The notes under the pieces are model-generated. The model saw only the letters and a list, made by a program, of their open reading frames with translations, was not told where the DNA came from and ran no database searches. Made by a program: the position numbers and the translations under genes. DNA of 49,006 nucleotides from Ignavibacteriota bacterium. Lineage in GTDB: Bacteria; Bacteroidota; Ignavibacteria; Ignavibacteriales; Melioribacteraceae. Below, in pieces: positions 1-8,269 of the stretch. Location of the stretch: assembly GCA_002746605.1 (NCBI GenBank), contig PDPT01000051.1, forward strand, positions 1-49,006, written 5' to 3'. The first letter of the stretch is position 1, and each line of letters starts with the position of its first letter.

Positions 1-69
1 GTAGATGCACGCTGTCCTATTACTGACATTTTACTTCATGAAACTCCCGTAAAAGTAGAATTGGTTTGA
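1..69 (+). CDS. OsmC/Ohr-like protein, C-terminal fragment
   Basis: Only the last 22 codons are in the window, read in the first frame and ended by TGA at 67-69. The visible peptide holds ARCPITDILL followed by a short strand ending VKVELV. OsmC/Ohr-family proteins end in a comparable Cys-Pro-(Ile/Val)-Ser/Thr-x-x-Leu helix and a final beta strand, where the Cys is one of the two redox-active cysteines that reduce organic hydroperoxides. The family call rests on this short tail alone and is tentative. A terminator follows directly. Confidence 0.45.
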   Translation, partial: VDARCPITDILLHETPVKVELV

Positions 70-80
70 TGTTTTTAATG

Positions 81-114
81 AAAAGGCTTGCTGATTTTGA
101 TAGCGAGCCTTTTT
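81..114 (+). terminator. Intrinsic terminator after the OsmC-like gene
   Basis: AGGCTTGCT (84-92) pairs with AGCGAGCCT (102-110), with one G-T pair. The flanking A tract (81-83) and T tract (111-114) extend the stem. It starts 11 bases after the stop codon at 69, as expected for a Rho-independent terminator of the upstream gene. Confidence 0.8.
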
Positions 115-516
115 ACTATTCCTGAAATTTTAACTCAATTAGCTAGCTGAATAATTGTATTAACTTAGGCTAAGTGAGTCTTTAAATTTTCAGATAATTT
201 ATATCTTAAAGATTTGGCACACCTGTTCATTAATTTTCTTAGTGTTGATACTTTCTTTCCAACAAAAATCTCAAAAATTAAAAGAAAAACTGAATATCAA
301 AAAACGAAATAAAAATTTAGCGTATATTGCGAATTTAGCTAATTTCACTCTCGGAATAAAGTAGAACTTAATTATTTTTTTATTAAAAATTATCTGCATG
401 ATAAAATAAACTTAAATTTAATTTAAACTTTTAATATCAGTTTATTAGTCATTTTTAGCACATTTTATTAACTTTTACTTTCTAAAAATGAAATTTGAAA
501 AAAGAAATAGTAATTA
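115..516. other. AT-rich intergenic region without a recognised gene
   Basis: About 400 bases separate the terminator from dusB. I see no credible reading frame, tRNA or strong inverted repeat here, and no convincing -35/-10 pair. The dusB promoter presumably lies in it, but I cannot place it. Confidence 0.5.
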
Positions 517-1509
517 ATGTTCAAAATTGATAAAATAGAATTAAAAGACCCTTTATTTCTTGCTCCAATGGAAGATGTAACGGGTATAGCTTTCAGAAAA
601 CTCTGCAAGGAGCTTGGAGCAGATATTGTTTATACAGAATTTGTTAATTCAGATGGATTAATACGCGATAATAAGAAGACTCATCAAAAACTAAGAATTA
701 CTGAAGAAGAACGCCCCGTGGGAATACAAATTTACGGAGGCAATATTGATGCAATGAGAGAAGCAGCAATAATTGCAGAAAAGGAAAATCCCGAAATAAT
801 TGATATCAATGCCGGATGCTGGGTAAAGAAAGTTGCAAATAGGGGAGCAGGAGCAGGGTTACTGAAAGATCCGCCATATATGCAGAAAATGGTTAAAGAG
901 ATTGTTAACGCGGTAAAACTTCCCGTTACCGTAAAAACCCGTCTCGGTTGGGATGATGACAACATTCAAATTCTTGAAGTAGCAAAAAGATTGGAAGATG
1001 TGGGAGTACGAGCATTAACAATTCATTGCAGAACAAGAAAACAAGGGCATTCTGGCGAACCGGCTTGGCATTGGATTCCCCAAATAAAAGATGTTGTTAA
1101 AATTCCGGTTGTTGTTAACGGCGGAATTATGACTGCGGAAGATGCTCTAAAAGCAAAAAAAATTACAAATGCCGATGGATACATGATTGCTCGCGGTGCA
1201 ATAAATCATCCTTGGATTTTTAGAGAAATTAAAGAAATTTTTGAAAAAGGTTATATCTCTAATCTTATTGATATAAATGAAAGAATTAATACTTGTCTTT
1301 TGCATTTAAAGTATGAGATTAAACATAAAGATGAACCAAGAAGAGCGATAATTCCTTTTAGAAAATATTATTCAGGTTACTTAAAAGGTCTTTACGGAGC
1401 ATCAAAAATTAAGCAGAAAATAATGCAGTACGAAGAATACGAACCAATAGAAAATTTATTACTAAATTATCTTGCGCAATTAAAAGAATATCAAGAGATT
1501 GATGAATAA
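517..1509 (+). CDS. dusB: tRNA-dihydrouridine synthase (Dus family)
   Basis: This FMN enzyme reduces specific uridines in the tRNA D-loop to dihydrouridine using NADPH. The 330-residue protein is a TIM barrel plus a helical tail, the usual family length. Visible motifs are LAPMEDVTGIAFR at the N-terminus, the active-site segment DINAGCW with the catalytic Cys at residue 101, VKTRLGW, TIHCRTRKQGHSG, and the FMN-phosphate segments VVVNGGI and GYMIARGA. Oddly, the usual Gly-Cys-Pro at the active site is Gly-Cys-Trp. The ATG at 517 has only a weak upstream purine stretch. The next gene overlaps the last few codons, so the two are probably co-transcribed. The DusB subtype is less certain than the family. 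Confidence 0.9.
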   Translation: MFKIDKIELKDPLFLAPMEDVTGIAFRKLCKELGADIVYTEFVNSDGLIRDNKKTHQKLRITEEERPVGIQIYGGNIDAMREAAIIAEKENPEIIDINAGCWVKKVANRGAGAGLLKDPPYMQKMVKEIVNAVKLPVTVKTRLGWDDDNIQILEVAKRLEDVGVRALTIHCRTRKQGHSGEPAWHWIPQIKDVVKIPVVVNGGIMTAEDALKAKKITNADGYMIARGAINHPWIFREIKEIFEKGYISNLIDINERINTCLLHLKYEIKHKDEPRRAIIPFRKYYSGYLKGLYGASKIKQKIMQYEEYEPIENLLLNYLAQLKEYQEIDE

Positions 1510-2089
1510 AAATATATATAAAGCTGCCAAAATATTCTCGTATATTTTTATTCCTCCTGTAATGAATTTATTTATTTTCATTATATTTTCAAATCATTAT
1601 GAAAGTAATCTTAAAAATTTAATTGGAATTACAATCTCTTTTTTGTTTGGTTTATTAATTCCTATGATTACAATTTTGATTTTTAGGAAAAAAGGTTTAT
1701 TAAGTGATAATGATGCAACTATCAAGGAAGAAAGAACAACTCCTTATGTTTACGCTATTATTTATAGTACCATTGGAATAGTATTAACTTTATTTTTTGA
1801 ATTAAATGATTACATTACAATGCTTTGGCTTGTTTACTTACTGAACAGTATAATTATCTTAATAATAAATTATTTTTGGAAAGTAAGTGCACATACAATG
1901 GGTGTTGGAATGCCGCTCGGGGCAATATTTTTTTTGAATAACCACTTTTTACTCTTAATTACTGCTATAATTTTAGTGATAGTTGTTTTGGCTCGTCTAA
2001 TATTAAAAGTGCATACAATATTACAACTTATTGTTGGTGCGATTATTGGCTTTTTGAATTCATACTTAATATTGAAATATTTACTTTGA
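1502..2089 (+). CDS. PAP2-like integral membrane protein with degenerate motifs
   Basis: A 195-residue, very hydrophobic protein with about six membrane segments. Three segments resemble the PAP2 lipid-phosphatase signature: KEERTTP near residue 73, SAHTMGVGMPLG near residue 129, and ARLILKVHTILQ near residue 162. True PAP2 enzymes need KxxxxxxRP, PSGH and SRxxxxxHxxxD. Here PSGH reads VSAH and the final Asp position reads Gln, so phosphatase activity is doubtful. The ATG at 1502 is preferred to the TTG directly before it because AAGAG lies at a suitable distance. The gene overlaps the end of dusB by 8 bases. The likely role is undecaprenyl- or phospholipid-related, but this is not shown. Confidence 0.65.
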   Translation: MNKNIYKAAKIFSYIFIPPVMNLFIFIIFSNHYESNLKNLIGITISFLFGLLIPMITILIFRKKGLLSDNDATIKEERTTPYVYAIIYSTIGIVLTLFFELNDYITMLWLVYLLNSIIILIINYFWKVSAHTMGVGMPLGAIFFLNNHFLLLITAIILVIVVLARLILKVHTILQLIVGAIIGFLNSYLILKYLL

Positions 2090-2118
2090 ATATAAATTAT
2101 AAAAAAGGAATTAACTAA

Positions 2119-2637
2119 ATGGACCTAAATAAAATAATAAGAGATGTAAACGATTTTCCCAAAGAAGGAATAGTTTTTAAAGATATAACGACATTGTTAA
2201 AAAATAAAGAAGCCTTTAACCAAACTTTGGAAGAACTCTATAATTTCAGTAAAAATCAAGGCATAACAAAAGTAGTTGGGATTGAAGCGAGAGGATTTAT
2301 ATTTGGAGGAGCGTTAGCAAATAAACTTAATGCTGGCTTTGTTCCCATTAGAAAACCCGGAAAACTTCCTTCCGAAGTTTATGAAGAAGAATATGAACTT
2401 GAGTATGGAATTGATAAAATTGAAATACATAAAGACGCAATAGATAAAGACGATATTGTATTGCTACATGATGACTTGTTAGCAACTGGCGGAACTATGA
2501 AGGCAGCTTGCAATTTAATTGAAAAAATGGGAGCCCGCATCGCTCAAATTTCATTTATAATCGAGTTAGATTTTTTAAAAGGAAGAGAATTACTAAAGCC
2601 TTACAAAATTCATTCTCTCTTAAATTATGATGATTAA
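2119..2637 (+). CDS. apt: Adenine phosphoribosyltransferase
   Basis: Salvages adenine by joining it to PRPP to give AMP and pyrophosphate in the cytosol. The 172-residue length matches the family. The N-terminal FPKEGIVFKDITTLL segment and VVGIEARGFIFGGALA are typical of Apt, and the PRPP-binding loop HDDLLATGGT lies at residues 117-126. An AAGGA ribosome binding site lies about 10 bases before the ATG. It follows the PAP2-like gene by 29 bases in the same direction and may share its transcript, although no functional link is evident. Confidence is high. Confidence 0.95.
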   Translation: MDLNKIIRDVNDFPKEGIVFKDITTLLKNKEAFNQTLEELYNFSKNQGITKVVGIEARGFIFGGALANKLNAGFVPIRKPGKLPSEVYEEEYELEYGIDKIEIHKDAIDKDDIVLLHDDLLATGGTMKAACNLIEKMGARIAQISFIIELDFLKGRELLKPYKIHSLLNYDD

Positions 2638-2777
2638 CTGAAGTGCAAATAAATAATTCCTTAATCTTAACATGCATCTTTTTATGGATTACTTCTTTAA
2701 ACAATAATGAATAAAAACAATCTTTAATTTTTTGTTATTATGACTAATATTATTTAATTTCTGATCTTTATTTCGCT

Positions 2778-2807
2778 TTTACAATTTTTCATTAAATTCA
2801 TTATTAT
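2778..2807 (+). promoter_or_regulatory. Candidate sigma-70 promoter for the M16 peptidase gene
   Basis: TTTACA (2778-2783) and TATTAT (2802-2807) each match the -35 and -10 consensus at five of six positions, with an 18-base spacer. This puts the transcript start near 2814, about 30 bases before the TTG start codon. In such AT-rich DNA chance matches are common, so this is suggestive only. Confidence 0.4.
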
Positions 2808-2844
2808 TGCTCTACTTTTTTATTTTTGTAAATAGGACACAAAA

Positions 2845-4083
2845 TTGAATAAATATAAATTAACAAAATTATCTAATGGAATAAGAGTTGCGACTGAAAA
2901 GATTGAGCATGTAAACTCATTTTCACTAGGCTTTTGGTTTAATGTCGGTTCCCGAGATGAAACCAAGAAAAATAACGGAATTAGTCATTTCCTTGAGCAT
3001 ATGTTTTTTAAGGGAACAAAGAGACGAACTGCCAGAAGAATTTCCGAAGAGATAGAATCTGTGGGCGGATACTTAAATGCTTTCACTTCCAAAGAACATA
3101 CTTGTTTGTACGGAAGAGGTATGGATAAACATCTTAAAAAAACTTTTTTGGTTTTGGCAGATATGGTTCAAGATTCGTTGTTTAGTGAAAAAGAATTAAG
3201 AAAAGAAGCCGGAGTTATTATTGATGAGTTAAACGACATAGAAGACTCACCCGAAGAATTAATATTCGATAAATTTGAAACAAAACTGTATGAAGGCAAT
3301 AAGTTAAGCATGCCTATTATTGGCACAAAAGAAAATATTTTAAATTTCACTTCTTTAGATTTAAAGAATTATGTGGCTCAAAATTATAAAGCGGATAATT
3401 TTTGTATAGTTGCTTCGGGAAATATTGAACACGATGTTTTGTTAAATTTAACTGAAAAATATTTAACAAAAATAAACTCTGTTGCACCTAAAAGAAGAAA
3501 ATATTTTAATAGAAGTAAGAACCAAGATTCGTTTTTTTATAAAAATATAAATCAAGCTCATCTAATTATAGGCGGAACAACTTACGGTTATAATTCCGAG
3601 CAAAGGGCAGTAAGCAGTCTTATCTCTAATATACTTGGTGATGGCAGCAGTTCCAGATTATTTCAAGCATTAAGAGAAAGAAACGGAATTGCTTATCAGG
3701 TTAATAGTTTCCTTAATTCCTTTTATGATGTTTCCTCTATTGGAGTTTATTTAAGCACAAATGAAGAATCTATAAAAAAAGGTAGAGATATAGTTTTTCG
3801 TGAGCTTCAAAAGTTTAAGGAGAAAGGAGTGAAAACAAAAGAACTTGAAAGGGCAAAGGAATATATTAAAGGAAACATTCAATTAAGTATAGAAAGTACC
3901 ACCAACAGAATGATGAGAATGGCGAATTCACTTTTTTATTTTAAAAGAATTAAAGAGATTGAAGAATCCTTACAAAATATTGATGCAATAACGGAAGAAC
4001 AAATTTATGAAGAAGTGCAGATTATTTTTGATAATTCAAATATTTCTACCACATTGCTTGCTTCTAAAAACTTGTTGAACTAA
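2845..4083 (+). CDS. M16-family zinc metallopeptidase (processing-peptidase-like)
   Basis: A 412-residue protease of the pitrilysin/mitochondrial-processing-peptidase superfamily. The inverted zinc motif HFLEH is at residues 48-52, and Glu128 in IIDELND is spaced as expected for the third zinc ligand, so it looks active. The second, catalytically silent half-domain begins near residue 230. The length fits the single-chain bacterial YmxG-type group, with no signal peptide, so it is probably cytoplasmic. The start is TTG, preceded by AGGA at 2834-2837 with seven bases between; no ATG fits. Physiological substrates are unknown. It stands alone between two intergenic gaps. Confidence 0.9.
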   Translation: MNKYKLTKLSNGIRVATEKIEHVNSFSLGFWFNVGSRDETKKNNGISHFLEHMFFKGTKRRTARRISEEIESVGGYLNAFTSKEHTCLYGRGMDKHLKKTFLVLADMVQDSLFSEKELRKEAGVIIDELNDIEDSPEELIFDKFETKLYEGNKLSMPIIGTKENILNFTSLDLKNYVAQNYKADNFCIVASGNIEHDVLLNLTEKYLTKINSVAPKRRKYFNRSKNQDSFFYKNINQAHLIIGGTTYGYNSEQRAVSSLISNILGDGSSSRLFQALRERNGIAYQVNSFLNSFYDVSSIGVYLSTNEESIKKGRDIVFRELQKFKEKGVKTKELERAKEYIKGNIQLSIESTTNRMMRMANSLFYFKRIKEIEESLQNIDAITEEQIYEEVQIIFDNSNISTTLLASKNLLN

Positions 4084-4235
4084 ATCTGCTGTTAATTTAA
4101 AATTTATAAACTATCCAAAAAATTGAAAATAAATGAATAAATACTTTTACTAAAAAAAATCAAAATCAAATAGGTGTAGAATTTTTCAGAAAAAATTATT
4201 ACATTGAAAATCAATAAACCAAATAGTCATTGCCT

Positions 4236-5894
4236 ATGCAAAGAATTTTACTTTATTTACTTTTTTTTACAAACATACTATTTATTAAAAATTTACAAGG
4301 TCAAACCTCATTAGACTATTTAAGGTTAGACCTTCCCGGCTTTGTACCTGCAGGTAAAATTTTTAGTACATCCGTTGTGTTTAGAGCAAATAAAATTGCA
4401 GATGATAAGATTGAAATAAAATTCAAAAAATCATTTACTGTTAACTTGAAAGCTGCCTATATGCAGAAAGATAAAAAACTGAATTTGCTTCCAATTAAAA
4501 TCGGTAAGGAGCAAGATTTTGCCGTTTCAATTGATACCAAGAGGTATAAGATTTTGGAAAATGAGTTTTATCAATTTTTCATTGAAGTTTATGTTCACAA
4601 AGCAGGTAAAATAGGCAAATCTGATTTATTTACAATTACGGAAGCAAAAAATTTAAATAATTTGTCCTACAAAAAAGAAGTTTTAGAAGAAACGGAGGTT
4701 TATGAAAATCAATCTGTTGCCGAAAAAACTTTGAAGCTTAATCAAAACTCTTCTATGCGCATAAATTTTAAAGATAATCAGAGTTTTACCGGAAATTTAT
4801 TTGTAGAGTTTTGGATAAACAATTCAAATAATTTGAATAATTTCTTCTTAATAAAAAAGACAAAATTAAATGATACGTTAATCACATTTTCTGCAAATAA
4901 ATTTAATTTTATTTCTATTCCCGTTTTATCCGGCGAAATATATAGAAAGGATTATTATCTTGGTAAAAACAGTTGGAATTATGTTAATTTACTTTTTTCT
5001 AAAAAAGGAATTGATTTTATTTGTGATGTATCAGTTAATTCCGAGCGGATTTATTCTACAAAGTTAAGTAATCTTACAAAATTAAACGAATTGGAATTAT
5101 CATTTGTAAACAAAGGTAAAAAATCCTTTAAAATAGAACGTCTGAAAATTTGGGACTTTAAAAACAGTATTGATTTGGCGGATAAGAATAAGCATTTTCT
5201 AAGTTACGATGCAGATAGTTCCATCATAATTTTTCAAACGAATTTTGACAATACAACGGAATATAATTCAAGTATTGAAACTAACAGATTAAATATTTTT
5301 AGTAAAAAATTGGCATATGCCAAATCGGATGCTCCTCTTTTTTCTAAAGCTCCTAAACTCGTTGTAAATATTGGTTCGGCTTACAATTCTATTGTTTGGT
5401 ATGTTCAGGAATATTCCGTAGCGAAAGAATTTGTCGTAGAAAGAGCTTTGAATAACGGAAAGTACAAAGAAATATTTAGAACAACAGCTGAAGACGATCC
5501 GCTTAAAATATATTATTATACTGATGAAATTTTGGATGATAATGTAGTTGCATATTATAGAATAAAACAACTCAATCTTGATAAATCAAAAATATATTCT
5601 CCTGAAGTTAAAATCGGTAATCAAAATGTAACAGAGTTTAAACTTAGTCAAAATTATCCTAATCCATTTAATCCTATTACAAGCATTTATGTAGAAGTTT
5701 TAAATTCGGCAGAGTATCACGTTAATGTTTATGATTTAGTTGGTAATAACGTTGCTAAACTGCACAATGGATTTTTGCAAAAAGGAATGCACACCTTTAA
5801 ATTTGACGGTTCAACACTTCCTTCCGGAATTTATTTTTATGAAGTGAAATCACCAAAAGCAAACAAGGTAAAAAAGATGATCTTGGCAAAGTAA
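4236..5894 (+). CDS. Exported protein with type IX secretion sorting domain
   Basis: A 552-residue secreted or surface protein. It begins with a signal peptide (basic start, hydrophobic stretch, cleavage near LQGQ). The centre (about residues 170-310) reads like a LamG/concanavalin-like beta sandwich. A fibronectin-like module follows (about 385-465, with FVVERALNNGKYKE and YYRIKQLN). The C-terminus is a type A sorting domain: QNYPNPFNP, then LPSGIYFYEV and a basic end. This tail directs Sec-exported cargo through the type IX machinery in Bacteroidota-like phyla. The ATG at 4236 is preferred to the TTG at 4230 because neither has a clear ribosome site and the ATG keeps the whole signal peptide. 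No enzymatic motif is visible; ligand binding or attachment is only a guess. Confidence 0.85.
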   Translation: MQRILLYLLFFTNILFIKNLQGQTSLDYLRLDLPGFVPAGKIFSTSVVFRANKIADDKIEIKFKKSFTVNLKAAYMQKDKKLNLLPIKIGKEQDFAVSIDTKRYKILENEFYQFFIEVYVHKAGKIGKSDLFTITEAKNLNNLSYKKEVLEETEVYENQSVAEKTLKLNQNSSMRINFKDNQSFTGNLFVEFWINNSNNLNNFFLIKKTKLNDTLITFSANKFNFISIPVLSGEIYRKDYYLGKNSWNYVNLLFSKKGIDFICDVSVNSERIYSTKLSNLTKLNELELSFVNKGKKSFKIERLKIWDFKNSIDLADKNKHFLSYDADSSIIIFQTNFDNTTEYNSSIETNRLNIFSKKLAYAKSDAPLFSKAPKLVVNIGSAYNSIVWYVQEYSVAKEFVVERALNNGKYKEIFRTTAEDDPLKIYYYTDEILDDNVVAYYRIKQLNLDKSKIYSPEVKIGNQNVTEFKLSQNYPNPFNPITSIYVEVLNSAEYHVNVYDLVGNNVAKLHNGFLQKGMHTFKFDGSTLPSGIYFYEVKSPKANKVKKMILAK

Positions 5895-5940
5895 ATTTTA
5901 AAATGTTAGATTTAATCTTTTCAATTTAAATTACTTTCTT

Positions 5941-7479
5941 ATGTTATCAAAAATATTTTCAAGTGCAACTTACGGAATTGATGCTTTTATTGTTGAAGTA
6001 GAAACCCATTGTGAAAAACAAATACCTTCATTTACAATTGTTGGGTTACCAGATAGTGCAGTTAAAGAAAGCCGTGAACGCGTAACCGCAGCTATTAAAA
6101 ACAGCGGATTAAATTTTCCGCTAAAGAAAATTACAGTGAATCTTGCTCCCGCAGATATTAAAAAAGAAGGAAGTGCATTCGATTTACCTATTGCCGTTGG
6201 TTTACTTGCTGCAACTGATGAAATAAAAAAAGACTTACTCGATAAAACTCTTATGCTTGGCGAACTTTCGCTCGATGGAACTTTAAGAAAAATAAAAGGG
6301 GGACTTTCAGTTGCAGTGGAAGCAAAAAAGCGAGGTTTTGAAAATTTAATTTTGCCCAAGGAATCCGTAAAAGAAGCATCAATTGTTGAAGGAATAAATG
6401 TTTACGGTTTTGATAATCTGCAAGAAGTAATTTCATTCATAAATTCCGAAGTAACTTTTAATCCTGAAAAATCAAATCTTGAAGAGATTTTTAGTGAAGT
6501 TAATACTTACTATTTAGACTTTTCGGATGTGAAAGGACAAGAAAATGTAAAACGTGCTTTAGAAATTGCAGCGGCAGGAGGTCATAATATTTTAATGATT
6601 GGTCCTCCCGGTTCAGGTAAAACAATGCTTGCAAAAAGGATACCTTCAATCTTACCTCCAATGAGTTTTGAAGAAGCATTGGAAACCACAAAAATTCATT
6701 CTATTTCCGGAATTTTAGGTAAAGATAAAGCACTTGTTGTAGAGCGACCTTTCCGAAGTCCGCACCACACGGTAAGTGATGCTGCTTTAATAGGCGGAGG
6801 TTCATTCCCTAAGCCCGGTGAAGTTTCATATGCCCATCACGGAGTTTTATTTTTAGACGAACTTCCCGAATTTAAAAAGAATGTTCTTGAAGTTTTACGC
6901 CAACCGCTTGAAGACTCAAAAGTTACAATCAGCCGTTCAAAACTTTCGCTGGAATTTCCTGCAAATGTGATGCTTGCAAGTGCAATGAATCCTTGTCCCT
7001 GCGGATTTTATACGGACCCGAACAAAGAATGCACATGCAATACGGGAATGATACAAAAATATATGAGCAAAATTTCCGGTCCGCTGCTTGATAGAATTGA
7101 TATACATATAGAAGTTCCTGCGGTAAAGTACAAAGATTTATCTTCAAAGAATAACGGAGAAAAATCCGTAAGCATCAGAAAACGAGTTGTTGAGGCAAGA
7201 GAAAAACAACATAGAAGATTTGAAACTGATAAAATTATTTTCACAAATGCTGATATGGGTTCCAAAGAAATCAGAAGATATTGTGTACTCGATAATGCCG
7301 GAGCCGAATTATTAAAAATGGCAATGAAAAAACTTGGACTTTCTGCCAGAGCTTACGATAGAATTCTAAAAGTGAGCAGAACAATTGCCGATTTAGAAAA
7401 CTCGGAAAATATTTTACCGAATCATGTAAGTGAAGCAATCCAATACAGAAGTTTGGATAGAGAATTGTGGAAACACTAA
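5941..7479 (+). CDS. comM: YifB/ComM-family Mg-chelatase-like AAA+ ATPase
   Basis: A 512-residue AAA+ protein. In other bacteria ComM is a hexameric helicase that drives branch migration during integration of transforming DNA. The N-terminal ChlI/Lon-like domain (about residues 20-170) contains IVGLPDSAVKESRERV. Walker A GPPGSGKT is at 221-228, Walker B VLFLDE at 302-307, and the Cys-rich segment NPCPCGFY follows from residue 350. The C-terminal Mg-chelatase domain contains LSARAYDRILKVSRTIADL. Length and motif order are normal. No Shine-Dalgarno sequence is visible before the ATG. The gene is downstream of the exported protein by 46 bases, without an obvious functional connection. Confidence 0.93.
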   Translation: MLSKIFSSATYGIDAFIVEVETHCEKQIPSFTIVGLPDSAVKESRERVTAAIKNSGLNFPLKKITVNLAPADIKKEGSAFDLPIAVGLLAATDEIKKDLLDKTLMLGELSLDGTLRKIKGGLSVAVEAKKRGFENLILPKESVKEASIVEGINVYGFDNLQEVISFINSEVTFNPEKSNLEEIFSEVNTYYLDFSDVKGQENVKRALEIAAAGGHNILMIGPPGSGKTMLAKRIPSILPPMSFEEALETTKIHSISGILGKDKALVVERPFRSPHHTVSDAALIGGGSFPKPGEVSYAHHGVLFLDELPEFKKNVLEVLRQPLEDSKVTISRSKLSLEFPANVMLASAMNPCPCGFYTDPNKECTCNTGMIQKYMSKISGPLLDRIDIHIEVPAVKYKDLSSKNNGEKSVSIRKRVVEAREKQHRRFETDKIIFTNADMGSKEIRRYCVLDNAGAELLKMAMKKLGLSARAYDRILKVSRTIADLENSENILPNHVSEAIQYRSLDRELWKH

Positions 7480-7666
7480 AGGTAGATGTTAGAGATATTT
7501 GAGTGTAATTTCATAAAATAAAAGATAAAAACGTAAAAAAGGCTAATTTAATTTTTTACCTCAAAAAATTTGCAAACCTAAAAGCTCGCAAACTGATAAA
7601 TTTTACTCTTTTTATTTTTAAAAAATAGTTGTAACTTTAAAATCAGCTTTTTTAAAAATAAATCTT

Positions 7667-7708
7667 ATTCCTTTTTTGGCAATGTTCTTGCATTTTAAAA
7701 AAAGGAAT
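7667..7708 (+). repeat. Inverted repeat upstream of the tRNA operon
   Basis: ATTCCTTTTTT (7667-7677) is the exact inverse of AAAAAAGGAAT (7698-7708), and GCAA/TTGC (7679-7682, 7688-7691) forms an inner stem. It overlaps the candidate tRNA promoter, so it could be an operator or simply A/T-tract symmetry. The 268 bases between comM and tRNA-Tyr hold nothing else that I recognise. Confidence 0.35.
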
Positions 7709-7716
7709 GATATATT
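7688..7716 (+). promoter_or_regulatory. Candidate sigma-70 promoter of the tRNA-rpmG-secE-nusG operon
   Basis: TTGCAT (7688-7693), a 17-base spacer, and TATATT (7711-7716). The predicted start near 7723 is about 25 bases before tRNA-Tyr, a good position for a stable-RNA promoter. The candidate promoter before rpsL (19616-19644) has the same design, TTGCTT-17-TATATT, which supports both. Confidence 0.55.
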
Positions 7717-7747
7717 TATAAACTTTGAAAAACAGAATTGATGATTT

Positions 7748-7831
7748 GGGCGGACGCCGGAGTTGGAGAGCCGGGGCGGACTGTAAATCCGTTGGCGAAC
7801 GCCTTTGGGGGTTCGAATCCCTCGCCGCCCA
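7748..7831 (+). tRNA. tRNA-Tyr (anticodon GTA)
   Basis: Folds as a type II tRNA: acceptor GGGCGGA/GCCGCCC, D-stem CCGG/CCGG, anticodon stem GCGGA/TCCGT around CTGTAAA, a long variable arm with GGCG/CGCC, and T-stem GGGGG/CCCTC around TTCGAAT. The discriminator is A and CCA is not encoded. Two oddities are an A-G mismatch at the last acceptor pair and C instead of T at position 8. Confidence 0.95.
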
Positions 7832-7859
7832 CTATTTTCCCCAAATCAAGTTTGTATAA

Positions 7860-7932
7860 GCGGGGGTAACTCAATTGGTAGAGTCACAGCCTTCCAAGCT
7901 GTTGGTTGCGGGTTCGAGTCCCGTCTCCCGCT
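7860..7932 (+). tRNA. tRNA-Gly (anticodon TCC)
   Basis: Complete cloverleaf: acceptor GCGGGGG/CTCCCGC with one G-T pair, D-stem ACTC/GAGT, anticodon stem ACAGC/GCTGT around CTTCCAA, T-stem GCGGG/CCCGT around TTCGAGT, discriminator T. CCA is not encoded. It lies 28 bases after tRNA-Tyr in the same operon. Confidence 0.96.
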
Positions 7933-7990
7933 CAGTTACATTTGGGATATTTCTGTTTTAAATACTTTTATATTGGTTATTTTTTTTAAT

Positions 7991-8063
7991 GCTGACGTAG
8001 CTCAGTCGGTAGAGCACATCCTTGGTAAGGATGAGGTCACCGGTTCAATCCCGGTCGTCAGCT
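7991..8063 (+). tRNA. tRNA-Thr (anticodon GGT)
   Basis: Complete cloverleaf: acceptor GCTGACG/CGTCAGC, D-stem GCTC/GAGC, anticodon stem CATCC/GGATG around TTGGTAA, T-stem ACCGG/CCGGT around TTCAATC, discriminator T. The order Tyr-Gly-Thr is the classic cluster that in many bacteria precedes a tuf gene; here rpmG follows instead. Confidence 0.96.
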
Positions 8064-8099
8064 CTACGTTTAGAGCAATTTTTTTAGTTAGAGGATATA

Positions 8100-8267
8100 A
8101 TGGCAAAAGCAAAGAATGCTAGACAAAATATAATTTTAGAAAGTACTGCTGGAACAGGATACAGGTATACTACATCCAAAAATAAAAGGAACCATCCTGC
8201 ACGTGTTGAATACAAAAAGTACGATCCTGTTGTTAGAAAACATGTAATTTTTAAGGAAACAAAATAA
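8100..8267 (+). CDS. rpmG: 50S ribosomal protein L33 (bL33)
   Basis: A 55-residue protein of the large ribosomal subunit, located near the E site. [19 protein letters not shown] and [13 protein letters not shown] are diagnostic of L33. No cysteines are present, so this is the zinc-independent form, which does not depend on zinc supply. The ATG at 8100 is preceded by GAGGA at a suitable distance. It is placed between tRNA-Thr and tRNA-Trp, directly before secE and nusG, the position known from many bacteria. The gene is short, but the match is unambiguous. Confidence 0.95.
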   Translation: MAKAKNARQNIILESTAGTGYRYTTSKNKRNHPARVEYKKYDPVVRKHVIFKETK

Positions 8268-8269
8268 AT

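Noticed and set aside
79..126. A 15-codon frame starting at ATG 79
   Set aside because: It runs through the terminator stem, has no ribosome site and is too short to support.
7805..8122. A 105-codon open frame on the + strand over the tRNA genes
   Set aside because: It is made of translated tRNA-Tyr, Gly and Thr sequence (peptides such as VAQSVEHILGKDEVTGSIP are a known artefact) and runs into rpmG in another frame.
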